A stretch of 53,996 nucleotides of DNA from assembly GCA_049610385.1 (NCBI GenBank), contig JBMYZL010000018.1, positions 1 to 53,996 of the forward strand, in the 5' to 3' direction. Below, in pieces: positions 44,092 through 51,718 of this stretch. Source of the DNA: JBMYZL01 sp049610385 (lineage in GTDB: Bacteria; Bacteroidota; Bacteroidia; Flavobacteriales_D; Sanyastnellaceae). A program made the position numbers and the translations under genes. Positions within the stretch are counted from its first letter, which is position 1. The number at the start of each line of letters is the position of its first letter. The notes under the pieces are model-generated. The model had not been told where the DNA came from and did no database searches. It was given only the letters and a program-made list of their open reading frames with translations.

Positions 44092-44820
44092 TCAAGAGGT
44101 GCCGTGTGTTTCCAACCATCCCCTTTTTTCGGCTTTTGCTCGCAATTCGTCATAATTTGAGATGATTTCAGAATAGGGCTGTTTGTAGGTCTTTCTGAAA
44201 GGACTTTGTTCAAGTTTGATGTCTGACAACCCCAAATGGGCAAACACCCGGCTCATGGTGTCTTGATGCATCTCGGGCCGTTGCAAATCATCCACATAAC
44301 TGAGTTTCAAATGGGGATAGGGAGCCACCTCCTTGTTCAGAGACTTCTGGGCATTTCTGTAGTTCAGGACGGAACTGAGGGCCTTTTTAGGCTCCAAGGT
44401 GATTTGAGGAGATTCCTGAATGCCAGCGGGTTTCTCTTTTTGATGCCATTTTTTGCTTGAAAAGGCCACCAAGTGACTCATCGCCTGTTCCCATGGATCG
44501 TCTCGATTCAGCCGGATGATGTGGTAACCTTGCGCATGAAGATGCTGAATCCTGAGTGATGTATGGTGGTAATTGGCCAAATGAAAACTCAAGCCATATC
44601 CGGGTTTTTCAGCCTTTGATATTCGCCATTTGAGGTAGCTATTCGGCAGGTATCTGCTGAAATAATACGGCAGGGGCGTGTTGTATTGTTTTTTGATGTC
44701 GCCACCAAATTGCTCGTGATCAAAATGAATTTCTGGATGTTGGTCCAAATACGAACCCAACAAGTGGCTTCCACTGCGGCCATTGCAAAAGACAACCAAT
44801 CTCAAGGGGGGCGAACTCAT
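44092..44820 (-). CDS. Sulfotransferase-family protein
   Basis: A 242-aa protein with the PAPS-binding 5'-loop near the N-terminus (LVVFCNGRSGSHLLGSYLDQHP in part) and a later IIRLNRDDPWEQAMSHL that resembles the 3'-phosphate-binding segment of Stf0-like and NodH-like sulfotransferases. It would transfer sulfate from PAPS to a carbohydrate or lipid; the acceptor is unknown. ATG 44820 (MSSPPLRLVV) is chosen over an upstream ATG at 44919. It stands alone between two tRNA genes, a typical place for acquired genes. Confidence 0.75.
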   Translation of the reverse strand: MSSPPLRLVVFCNGRSGSHLLGSYLDQHPEIHFDHEQFGGDIKKQYNTPLPYYFSRYLPNSYLKWRISKAEKPGYGLSFHLANYHHTSLRIQHLHAQGYHIIRLNRDDPWEQAMSHLVAFSSKKWHQKEKPAGIQESPQITLEPKKALSSVLNYRNAQKSLNKEVAPYPHLKLSYVDDLQRPEMHQDTMSRVFAHLGLSDIKLEQSPFRKTYKQPYSEIISNYDELRAKAEKRGWLETHGTS

Positions 44821-44994
44821 GTCTCTTTTCTTCAAATGAAGTGGTTTCACGCGGTTGTGAGGCGAGAGCAAAATTACAGATTCTGCGATGAGATGAATAT
44901 ACTTCATCTTCGACGTCAAACAGGATTGAGCCGGATTCAGAAAAATATGGAATCCATCAAGGCTAGAGGAACAAAAGGAGCCTGGAAAGTTGAT

Positions 44995-45002
44995 TATTTT
45001 TG
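44995..45002 (+). promoter_or_regulatory. Candidate -7 box for tRNA-Arg
   Basis: TATTTTTG matches TAnnTTTG exactly and lies 39 nt upstream of the tRNA 5' end. No clear TTG partner is seen. Confidence 0.4.
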
Positions 45003-45041
45003 CAGTCCTTTCCAGGCATGGTTTTCAATGACCAAGGGAGA

Positions 45042-45113
45042 GGCCCTGTAGTTCAATGGATAGAATAGAAGTTTCCTAAACTTTAGATCCGAGTTCGATT
45101 CTCGGCGGGGCTA
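45042..45113 (+). tRNA. tRNA-Arg (anticodon CCT)
   Basis: A complete 72-nt cloverleaf. Acceptor GGCCCTG pairs with CGGGGCT (two G-T pairs), D-arm GTTC/GAAT, anticodon stem GAAGT/ACTTT with loop TTCCTAA giving anticodon CCT, T-arm CCGAG/CTCGG with TTCGATT loop, discriminator A. CCA is not encoded. It reads AGG codons and is followed by a strong terminator. Confidence 0.95.
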
Positions 45114-45124
45114 CAACGTTCTGA

Positions 45125-45156
45125 AAAACAAGGGTTTAAAGACCCTTGTTTTGTTT
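45125..45156 (+). terminator. Intrinsic terminator after tRNA-Arg
   Basis: A perfect 11-bp stem (45125-45135 with 45142-45152), a 6-nt loop and a following T-rich stretch, 11 nt after the tRNA end. Confidence 0.88.
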
Positions 45157-45395
45157 TCACTCCAAATAAATGTTCTGCCTTTTGGTTTTTGAATACCCCC
45201 CATTTCCCACTGGTCTACGGAATTTCTATTCCCCCTTTGTGAGACAAGTAGATCTCACTCGACCCCTAGCCTCCTTCGAGGATTTTCCAGGAGGAGATGT
45301 GGCTGCTTCCTGACGCATCACCAACGAGAGGAATTTCAAATATCCTCTTTGGTTTTGGTTAAACGATTCGGCTTTTCGCCCGTTTCTTCGTCGAA
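45157..45395. other. Non-coding gap before the ECF sigma gene
   Basis: No gene is supported here. A 6-bp inverted repeat (CCTCCT near 45269 with AGGAGG near 45290) and a weaker hairpin near 45335-45352 are visible. The sigma-factor promoter must lie here, but no TAnnTTTG box with a proper -33 partner is evident, which would fit recognition by an alternative sigma factor. Confidence 0.4.
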
Positions 45396-45935
45396 GTGCG
45401 ATTCGTATCAAACCATAAACCACCACCACCTTTTGCGGACTGGATGCGTGAACACTACCGCCTCGTGCTGTCCCAATGTCGGCGCATGCTCGGTGTGACG
45501 GAAGATGCGAAAGACGTGACTCAAGTGATTTTCGTGAAGGCTTGGAAGAAGTGGGATGAATTCGATGGCGATGATGCGCAACGCCGTGCCTGGCTCCTGC
45601 GGATCGCGCGCAACGCAACATTGGATGCTATCCGAAAGAGGAGCCTGCGTAGCACGGCACCATTGGATGCTGTATTGGAAGAGCGAACTGCTGAGACCTT
45701 GAATTCACCGGATTTCGAAGGGGAAGTCATCCTGGCCAGACTCCACGCCGCAATTTCCACATTGCCGCCCAAACAGCGTTGGGTATTTCAAGCTCGGTAC
45801 TTTGACGACCGCCCATACCTAGACCTGGCATCAGAGACAGGAACATCGGAAGGCGCGCTGAAAGCCTCCTATCACCAAGCCAAAAAGAAAATCGAGGCCA
45901 TCTTGAAAAAAGAGGCCGAATCCTTATTCCATTAA
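45396..45935 (+). CDS. ECF-type RNA polymerase sigma factor
   Basis: A 179-aa sigma-70 family protein with only regions 2 and 4. Region 2: HYRLVLSQCRRMLGVTEDAKDVTQVIFVKAWKKW, quoted in parts (DAKDVTQVIFVKAW is the core), then RAWLLRIARNATLDAIRKR. Region 4: LPPKQRWVFQARYFDDRPY and the recognition helix TGTSEGALKASYHQAKKKI. The start is GTG 45396; ATG 45444 would cut into region 2. It is followed after 5 nt by a small membrane protein, the usual place of an anti-sigma factor. Confidence 0.92.
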   Translation: MRFVSNHKPPPPFADWMREHYRLVLSQCRRMLGVTEDAKDVTQVIFVKAWKKWDEFDGDDAQRRAWLLRIARNATLDAIRKRSLRSTAPLDAVLEERTAETLNSPDFEGEVILARLHAAISTLPPKQRWVFQARYFDDRPYLDLASETGTSEGALKASYHQAKKKIEAILKKEAESLFH

Positions 45936-45940
45936 ACCTC

Positions 45941-46306
45941 ATGTTCCTCTATTCGTTGTCTCCTATGATGTCTCACTTTCCTTCGACCGGTCCAAATCGC
46001 AAAGATGACGGCTTCCGCATTTCAGATGCCTTAGTCGAACGGGCAGTGGCGAATGTGACGTCCACGCCACGGCCAGGCCGCATTCGCAGGTTAAGTCCCG
46101 CAATAGCCGCATCAATCGCGCTCATCCTTGTGATGGGGGGAGCCTTAAATGAATTTTTGAAGCCCAAACCTTGCGTCTCTTTGGCGTGCCAGCTGGACGG
46201 TCTTTCTGATTATGAATTGGCTGGCATGGTGCAGTTGATGGAGGAGGATGCCTTGTGGGAAGAAGACTTCTGGATGGACCTGTATTTAACTCAAAATGCT
46301 GAATGA
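45941..46306 (+). CDS. Small single-pass membrane protein, anti-sigma factor candidate
   Basis: A 121-aa protein with a cytoplasmic N-terminal part of about 50 residues (DDGFRISDALVERAVANVTS), one transmembrane helix (SPAIAASIALILVMGGALN, about 52-70) and an acidic extracytoplasmic tail with two cysteines (PCVSLACQLDG). The topology and the position between an ECF sigma gene and a periplasmic sensor-like gene suggest an anti-sigma role. I do not see a zinc anti-sigma motif or other known domain. ATG 45965 is an alternative start. Ends one base before the next gene. Confidence 0.7.
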   Translation: MFLYSLSPMMSHFPSTGPNRKDDGFRISDALVERAVANVTSTPRPGRIRRLSPAIAASIALILVMGGALNEFLKPKPCVSLACQLDGLSDYELAGMVQLMEEDALWEEDFWMDLYLTQNAE

Positions 46307-46307
46307 C

Positions 46308-46835
46308 ATGAAAGTTTTAAACCACACGTTTTCTTCGGTCTTGTTCGCCTTTGTTGTTGGGCTTCTCTTTTCTCCCGTTGTGATTGCTCAGGATGATGTT
46401 GGTCAGAGTGGTATCAGCCGTGAAGCCCTCAGAGAACGGATGAAAGTCATGTCAGTCGGATTCCTCACCGAAGAATTGGAACTTGACGCTGAAACCGCAC
46501 AAGCCTTCTGGCCTATGTACAATGCCCACAAGGAGGAACTGCTTCGTGCGGGTGAAAATCTGAAAGAAACCCAAAATGCCATGAATGCGCTGCAGGGGAA
46601 TGCAGATGTTGAATTCTTTGATTTACTCAATCGTTTGGAGGCAGAGGAAGCGGAAATTCCCCACTTGCGTGCTCAATTCCTTCGAGAATTGGCCAATGAG
46701 TTCGGGGTGAATTTTGCAATCCGCTACACTGACGCTCAGACAAAATTCAAGGAGCAGTTCCGCAATCTAGTTCAAGAGCGTATGTCTCAGAAGGACCGTC
46801 GGGCGCTTGGGAAGATGGGGCGAGCTCGCTTCTAA
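46308..46835 (+). CDS. Periplasmic Spy/CpxP-like sensor protein
   Basis: A 175-aa exported helical protein. The signal peptide spans about residues 1-27 (TFSSVLFAFVVGLLFSPVVIAQ). The mature part begins ALRERMKVMSVGFLTEELELDAETAQAFWPMYNAHKEEL in sequence; the core LDAETAQAFWPMYNAH is the pattern of Bacteroidota proteins linked to ECF sigma genes and related to Spy and heavy-metal sensors. It ends in a basic helical tail (MSQKDRRALGKMGRARF). ATG 46308 (MKVLNHTF) is preferred to a codon at 46296. It probably monitors envelope state for the sigma system. Confidence 0.8.
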   Translation: MKVLNHTFSSVLFAFVVGLLFSPVVIAQDDVGQSGISREALRERMKVMSVGFLTEELELDAETAQAFWPMYNAHKEELLRAGENLKETQNAMNALQGNADVEFFDLLNRLEAEEAEIPHLRAQFLRELANEFGVNFAIRYTDAQTKFKEQFRNLVQERMSQKDRRALGKMGRARF

Positions 46836-46847
46836 AAGGAAAAAGAG

Positions 46848-47900
46848 ATGAAACGAAAAATCGCAGTTGCAGCAACAGCAATTTTATTTTTTGTTGGAAA
46901 TTCCAAATCACAAGACACGCTTGTGTCGGCTTTTTTTGGACTCGATAATGCACTTCCCAGTATGTTATGCAATCAACCTGGAAGTCTGTTGGATGGGATG
47001 CCTATCAATTTTCAATTCCCATTGGATGCATCCAGTTTGTCGGAAACCGATTTTGAAGTTTTAGATAGCCTTGGAAATGTGCATATCCCGGTCTGTGCTC
47101 TATTGGCCCCAGCCAATGAAAACGGAGAAAATCGAACGGTGCTTCTGCTGGGTGAATTTGGCACAGCTGTTTCCAATCCCCCTGTCGAGGTAAGCGTTGT
47201 AGGGGAACTGTTTACAACGGAAACTTTCTCCGGAGAGTCCGCTTGTTCAGAGATCATCAACCTAAACGGAAGCACCACCTCAAATGTGATCCCGCTTGCA
47301 GATGGTCCAAGTCTCTTTTTTGCCCAGAAAGTTGAGGGTGATCTAAATGAATGCAGTTCAGGAACACAAACAATTCAAGTTGCTTGGAACGGTGGCGTCA
47401 CACCTTACATCAGTGGTGATACCGAATCTGATTTGTTTCAATACTACACTGGCTATTCTGACAGTTCTGGAGTTCTGGTTACGCATGCACCGATTTCCAT
47501 TGCGGACATCAATGACAACGACAATTTTCACCAGCTGTGCTTCCCTGCCACTGATGAAATCGTCAAAATTTCAATGATGGCCAACACGGTCGAAGACCCA
47601 AACCACGATCCCAATTTGTACAGCGAAATTGATGTCATTCACTGTAATCCTCTGACAACTATTGAAGAGGACCTTTTTGAAGAAGGGTATCAGATTTACC
47701 CGAATCCGTTCTCAGATGAAATATTCGTCGAGAATTTGCATGGGGATGAATACGTCATTGTGCATGACTTCTTGGGGCGAAATGTCTTCGAAGGAAAGTG
47801 TTTAGGTTCTGTAGAAATGCCTGCAACAAACTCAGGGATGTTCTATTTGACCATCCTAAACAAAACCAATCAGACAACCGTCAAGTTGATCAGAAGATAG
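46848..47900 (+). CDS. Secreted protein with T9SS type-A sorting domain
   Basis: A 350-aa protein with a signal peptide (MKRKIAVAATAILFFVGNSKS), a middle part of unknown fold with several Cys, and a C-terminal type-A sorting domain: YQIYPNPFSDEIFVENL, then VIVHDFLGRNVFEG, then SGMFYLTILNKTNQTTVKLIRR. The product should cross the outer membrane through the type IX system. It starts 12 nt after the Spy-like gene and is probably part of the sigma-factor operon, possibly the output of the circuit. The middle part has an N-terminal Ig-like look (FQFPLDASSLSETDFEVLD). Confidence 0.85.
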   Translation: MKRKIAVAATAILFFVGNSKSQDTLVSAFFGLDNALPSMLCNQPGSLLDGMPINFQFPLDASSLSETDFEVLDSLGNVHIPVCALLAPANENGENRTVLLLGEFGTAVSNPPVEVSVVGELFTTETFSGESACSEIINLNGSTTSNVIPLADGPSLFFAQKVEGDLNECSSGTQTIQVAWNGGVTPYISGDTESDLFQYYTGYSDSSGVLVTHAPISIADINDNDNFHQLCFPATDEIVKISMMANTVEDPNHDPNLYSEIDVIHCNPLTTIEEDLFEEGYQIYPNPFSDEIFVENLHGDEYVIVHDFLGRNVFEGKCLGSVEMPATNSGMFYLTILNKTNQTTVKLIRR

Positions 47901-47910
47901 CTGCTTACTA

Positions 47911-47958
47911 GTGGACCCAGCAGGACAGAAGCCGAAGACCCTCAACCCTGATTTGGTC
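47911..47958 (+). repeat. 48-nt direct repeat, copy A
   Basis: First of five copies. It begins GTGGACCCAGCAGGACAG and ends CCTGATTTGGTC. It lies 10 nt after the T9SS type-A gene and 64 nt beyond the stop of the minus-strand 4-TM protein. It differs from the majority sequence at one base (GAAG for GAAC). Confidence 0.9.
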
Positions 47959-48022
47959 AAGTAGGCTTTACAAATTCATCTCGAATGCAAGGTCCACTCC
48001 ATCTCGCATGGACCATTCATCT

Positions 48023-48388
48023 TCATTTCTGTCTGCGCGAAAATGACAGAATCAACGAAGCAGCAAATGCAACAGTCGATACGGCAATCGCGAAGATGAG
48101 TAAAGACATGACCCTGGATTCTTCGATTCCTAAGCCGGCCGCGTCGTGCCTCCAAGCATAAGCTCTCATCATAAGGCATGCGGTAAAGCCCCAAGCTCCG
48201 CATAGAAGCCCCTCGCCGTTGCTTGCCTTCAGATTGACCGTTCCTGCCACAAGCAAGAGGATGATTGCCAAGTAGTCGATCGAGAGATTCAAAATCGATT
48301 GGCCAAAGTTGAGGTGATACCACGACTCATAGAAGAAGTAGATCAAGCCATATAGGATGGCCAAAAGGCTTAGAAATTTTCTAGTCAT
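48023..48388 (-). CDS. Four-helix membrane protein of unknown function
   Basis: From ATG 48388 the product is 121 aa with four predicted transmembrane helices: FLSLLAILYGLIYFFYESW, LNLSIDYLAIILLLVAGTV, GLLCGAWGFTACLMMRAYAW and VMSLLIFAIAVSTVAFAASL. I do not recognise the family. An in-frame ATG at 48466 overlaps the GH53 stop codon by one base (TGATG) and would give 147 aa. The added N-terminus would then be encoded by repeat copy B. The gene is bounded by repeat copies A and B. Confidence 0.7.
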   Translation of the reverse strand: MTRKFLSLLAILYGLIYFFYESWYHLNFGQSILNLSIDYLAIILLLVAGTVNLKASNGEGLLCGAWGFTACLMMRAYAWRHDAAGLGIEESRVMSLLIFAIAVSTVAFAASLILSFSRRQK

Positions 48389-48401
48389 TTGAGCATTTCT
48401 T

Positions 48402-48449
48402 GTGGACCCAGCAGGACAGAAGCCGAACACCCTCAACCCTGATTTGGTC
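48402..48449 (+). repeat. 48-nt direct repeat, copy B
   Basis: Matches the majority sequence throughout. It sits in the 77-nt gap between the GH53 stop (48466) and the ATG 48388 of the 4-TM protein, both on the minus strand. Confidence 0.9.
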
Positions 48450-48465
48450 TGTTGATTGCCATGCA

Positions 48466-49533
48466 TCAAGGCGCATTGAATGCCTCCCAGGCCGGAAGTG
48501 CTCCCCAATCAAAATCGAAGAGGGCAGCGTTTTCCCAAGAACTTCCTTCAGTACTTGTTTCGCCCTGCGAGGCCACCCAGTCTGGAGCCCAATAGCACCA
48601 ACCCACGCATACCTCTGGGCCCAAGCCCTCTAGGGCAAAACGGAGATCTTGCATGTAAGCCAGCTGACCTGAAGGCGTAAACGAATATCCAGGCGTCTCA
48701 TCTCCAACCCACCAAAGGTTGTCGGTCCAATCTGCCCATTGTGTGGTCCATGCGTAAGCTGTTTCAGCAAGGAAGACCGGCACTCCAGCGCTTTGATTCA
48801 ACGACACGACCGCATCAGAAATCTCACCAATGCTCTGCAGATGCCATTTGCTGTATTGACTGACCGCCACAACGTCCGGCGTGTATCCTGCTTGCGAAAG
48901 CGTCTCGAAAAACCATGGCGCGATGTCCAAACTCGAAACGTGGACAGCCACTTGGCATTCTGGAAACACCCCACTCACCACATTGTGTCCGGCATTCAAC
49001 AGATCTGCAAGGGGACCAAATCCATTTGCCACGCTTCCGTGAGGGAGCATCATACCAGGGTCGATTTCATTGCCAAGTTGAACCATCGCAGGTTCGATGT
49101 CTCGCACGGCCAAAGCTTCCAGCGTGCAATGCAACCAACACGTCATGGACGTCTGAACCTCCTCAAAAGACTGTCCCTCCCACGCTGAAGGAAGTTCTTG
49201 GTGCCCGGGGTCAGCCCAAGTATCGCTGAAATGGTAGTCAATCAAAATGGGGACATCGAGCGCATCCCACTTTGACGCTTCCTCAACAACCTCCAACCAT
49301 GAACTGCGCAAACCTTGGTTGGGATTGTGCCACACACGGAGCCGGACCAAATTCACGCCCTGCCCTGCCATCCAAGCGCGTGGGTCCTCAATGACTTCAC
49401 CCATCGCATCCTGGTAGATCACCCCATCTCCCTCCATTTCTGGCAAAAAAGAAACATCTACACCACGCCATACCTGCGAAAAAGCAATCTGGGTGGACAT
49501 GATCAGGACAAGCAAATGGACAAAGTGCCTCAT
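48466..49533 (-). CDS. Endo-beta-1,4-galactanase, glycoside hydrolase family 53
   Basis: A 355-aa secreted enzyme (signal MRHFVHLLVLIMSTQIAFSQ) that cleaves beta-1,4-galactan or arabinogalactan side chains of pectin and algal polymers. The acid/base Glu156 is in VQLGNEIDPGM and the nucleophile Glu257 in FLAETAYAWT. DYHFSDTWADPGHQ, GVDVSFLPEME and GWCYWAPDWVA are GH53 signatures. Length equals a catalytic domain alone; there is no T9SS sorting domain or binding module. No SusC/SusD pair or other polysaccharide-utilisation gene is adjacent, so it stands as a lone cassette between repeat copies B and C. Confidence 0.93.
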   Translation of the reverse strand: MRHFVHLLVLIMSTQIAFSQVWRGVDVSFLPEMEGDGVIYQDAMGEVIEDPRAWMAGQGVNLVRLRVWHNPNQGLRSSWLEVVEEASKWDALDVPILIDYHFSDTWADPGHQELPSAWEGQSFEEVQTSMTCWLHCTLEALAVRDIEPAMVQLGNEIDPGMMLPHGSVANGFGPLADLLNAGHNVVSGVFPECQVAVHVSSLDIAPWFFETLSQAGYTPDVVAVSQYSKWHLQSIGEISDAVVSLNQSAGVPVFLAETAYAWTTQWADWTDNLWWVGDETPGYSFTPSGQLAYMQDLRFALEGLGPEVCVGWCYWAPDWVASQGETSTEGSSWENAALFDFDWGALPAWEAFNAP

Positions 49534-49561
49534 TCATTGAAGATATGCCAATTCACAAATG

Positions 49562-49609
49562 CTGCGTCCATTGGGACAGAAGCCGAACACCCTCAACCCG
49601 GATTTGGTG
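49562..49609 (+). repeat. 48-nt direct repeat, copy C (5' part diverged)
   Basis: The last 36 nt, from GGGACAGAAGCCG to CGGATTTGGTG, match the family with two differences (CCG for CCT, GTG for GTC). The first 12 positions are diverged (CTGCGTCCATTG). It lies between the GH53 start and the ACR3 gene stop. Confidence 0.82.
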
Positions 49610-49650
49610 AATTGAGCTTGTTTTGTTCGAACTGAAGCTTAGGGTAGCGG

Positions 49651-50679
49651 TCAGACCATGCGCTTGGCCACGCGGACGAGCAAAAGGAGCGCCGGGACTT
49701 CAATAAGGGGACCGATGACGCCCACAAAGGCTTGGTCGCTCTGCAACCCAAACACCGCCACCGCCACCGCGATGGCCAGTTCGAAGTTGTTCCCTGCCGC
49801 CGTGAACGCGACGGCCGTGTTGTCGCTGTGGCTGGCGCCCAAGCGACGGCCTAGGAGCATGCTCAGCAAGAACATCCCGACGAAGTACACCACAAGGGGC
49901 ATTGCGACGCGAAGGACGTCGAGGGGGAGTGCTGTGATTTGGTCTCCCTTCAAGCTGAACATCGCCACGATGGTGAACAGCAACGCCACAAGGGTCATGG
50001 GTGAGATCCGCGGAACGAAGGACTCTTGGAACCACGCCTCCCCCTTTGCTCGGACCAACGCTTCACGGCTGACCACCCCCGCAACGAAAGGAATGCCAAG
50101 GTACACGGCCACACTCTCCGCAACCAGGGACATGGGCACCTCGACCGCGAGCGACGGCAGCCCCATCCACGACGGCAACTCCGTCATGAAAAGCCACGCG
50201 TAGAAGCTGTAAGCCACCACTTGAAACAGGCTGTTTATCGCCACCAATCCCGCGCCCAATTCCTTGTTTCCTCCCGCCAAATCGTTCCACACCAACACCA
50301 TGGCGATGCAGCGGGCCAGTCCAATCAAAATCAACCCACTCAAATACCCGGGTTCATCCCTGAGAAACAACGCCGCCAACCCAAACATCAACAGCGGCCC
50401 CACCACCCAATTGAGGACGATGCTCAAGGCCACGAGGCGCGTGTTGCGAAACACCTTGGGCATCAGCCGGTAATTGGCCTTGGCCAGAGGCGGATACATC
50501 ATGCAAATCAATCCCACGGCAATGGGAAGGTTGGTCGTCCCCACTTGAATGCTGCCAAGAGCTTTCGGCACGCTTGGCACCCAGCTTCCAAGGGCCAAAC
50601 CCAACGCCATGGCCGCCAAAATCCACCACGTCAAATGGCGGTCGAGAACGTTCAGTCGTTTTTTCATTCCCCCAATCAT
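49651..50679 (-). CDS. ACR3-family arsenite efflux permease
   Basis: A 342-aa protein with about ten transmembrane segments. The ACR3 signatures are GLICMMYPPLAKANY, GLARCIAMVLVWNDLAGGN with the Cys needed for arsenite transport, and FTAAGNNFELAIAVAVAVFG. It would export As(III), using the proton motive force. ATG 50679 is chosen; ATG 50667 and TTG 50694 are alternatives. No arsR or arsC lies beside it, unlike most ars operons. It follows the glycosyltransferase gene by about 18 nt. The sequence is visibly richer in G+C than the core genes. Confidence 0.93.
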   Translation of the reverse strand: MIGGMKKRLNVLDRHLTWWILAAMALGLALGSWVPSVPKALGSIQVGTTNLPIAVGLICMMYPPLAKANYRLMPKVFRNTRLVALSIVLNWVVGPLLMFGLAALFLRDEPGYLSGLILIGLARCIAMVLVWNDLAGGNKELGAGLVAINSLFQVVAYSFYAWLFMTELPSWMGLPSLAVEVPMSLVAESVAVYLGIPFVAGVVSREALVRAKGEAWFQESFVPRISPMTLVALLFTIVAMFSLKGDQITALPLDVLRVAMPLVVYFVGMFLLSMLLGRRLGASHSDNTAVAFTAAGNNFELAIAVAVAVFGLQSDQAFVGVIGPLIEVPALLLLVRVAKRMV

Positions 50680-50697
50680 CGTTTCCGAAGACAATCC

Positions 50698-51717
50698 TCA
50701 AGCCGGAAAAGTACGCCCAGCGAGAACGGGGGCCTTGCTTCCTTCCAGCGCCTGCAAGAGAATCTCACGGCTCTCGTCGGGGTAATCGACGGCGACGGTC
50801 TTGGATTCATCCAACCATGCGCGCAGCGTTTCCAGCGAATGGGGTTCGAATTCAAGCATGGTCGTGACGCCCATTTGGGCCAACGCCGCGGCGTTGCATT
50901 GCTGCTCAAACTGCCCCTTCATCGGCACCACGAGCAACGGTTTGCCCAAGAACAAAGCCTCCGAGGGGGTTTCAAAGCCCGCGCCGCAAAGCACCCCATT
51001 GCTCGAGGCCATGCTCGTGAGAAACCCATCCGAAGAGGCCGGCAGAAAACGAACGTTGCCCTTGGTCGTGGGCATGTCCCAATGCCGCGAAAAGACTTCC
51101 CAACGCACCTCGGGGATTTGGCCGAGAACGGCGAGCAACGCCTGCGCACCGTAGGCCGGCAGGTAGACCGTGATGTGCCCCTCGCACGTGACCGACGCCT
51201 CGCGCACTTGGCATCGAATGATGGGGGTTCGGATCTCCGTAGCGTAACGCTGAAAGTGGAACCCGATTTCCAAGTCGGCAGGCGCGTAATTGTTCAAGAT
51301 GTGCATCGCCACCCGGTCAGGTTGGGCGGGCTTGGGGCTGCTCGGATGCTTGACCGCAGCTTGGTGCGACAGCCCCACCACGGGAACTCCTTGCCGTCGC
51401 GCTGCCCATGCGGTCACAGGCTCAAAGTCGTTCAGGACCACGTCGTAGTCCCCCAAATCCAGCGACCTCACGTCCCGAACCCATTGCATAGGCTTCAACG
51501 CCCGCAGGGAAGCTCCCCAGTCGATGCCGCCCTTCGTCCCAAACGTGAACCCCACCCCGTGAAACCGTCGATCGACGTCCACGTCGTACGAGCGATTCAT
51601 CCCACCGCCACTGACCCAAACGTCGACATCGGCCATGCGCCGAAGAAGAGGCAACAACTCAACAGCGCGGGTGTGGTGGCCGTTCCCCGTGCCCTGAAAA
51701 GCATACAGCACTTTCAT
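50698..51717 (-). CDS. Glycosyltransferase, MJ1255-like (GT1/GT28 fold)
   Basis: A 339-aa protein starting VLYAFQGTGNGHHTRAVELL, the glycine- and His-rich N-terminal loop of the MJ1255/VC2487 family. The C-terminal nucleotide-sugar site appears as SSNGVLCGAGFETPSEALFLGKPLLVVP in sequence (GVLCGAGFETPSEAL is the core) and GQFEQQCNAAALAQMG. Its role is probably transfer of a sugar to an envelope lipid or polymer; the substrate is unknown. Start and the gap to the next gene upstream (one base) suggest strict coupling with the phosphoesterase gene. G+C is high, which leaves the opposite strand open for about 620 codons. Confidence 0.87.
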   Translation of the reverse strand: MKVLYAFQGTGNGHHTRAVELLPLLRRMADVDVWVSGGGMNRSYDVDVDRRFHGVGFTFGTKGGIDWGASLRALKPMQWVRDVRSLDLGDYDVVLNDFEPVTAWAARRQGVPVVGLSHQAAVKHPSSPKPAQPDRVAMHILNNYAPADLEIGFHFQRYATEIRTPIIRCQVREASVTCEGHITVYLPAYGAQALLAVLGQIPEVRWEVFSRHWDMPTTKGNVRFLPASSDGFLTSMASSNGVLCGAGFETPSEALFLGKPLLVVPMKGQFEQQCNAAALAQMGVTTMLEFEPHSLETLRAWLDESKTVAVDYPDESREILLQALEGSKAPVLAGRTFPA

Positions 51718-51718
51718 G

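Noticed and set aside
45226..45621. A 131-codon minus-strand frame opposite the ECF sigma gene
   Set aside because: No signal, domain or sensible composition, and it overlaps a sigma factor with clear regions 2 and 4.
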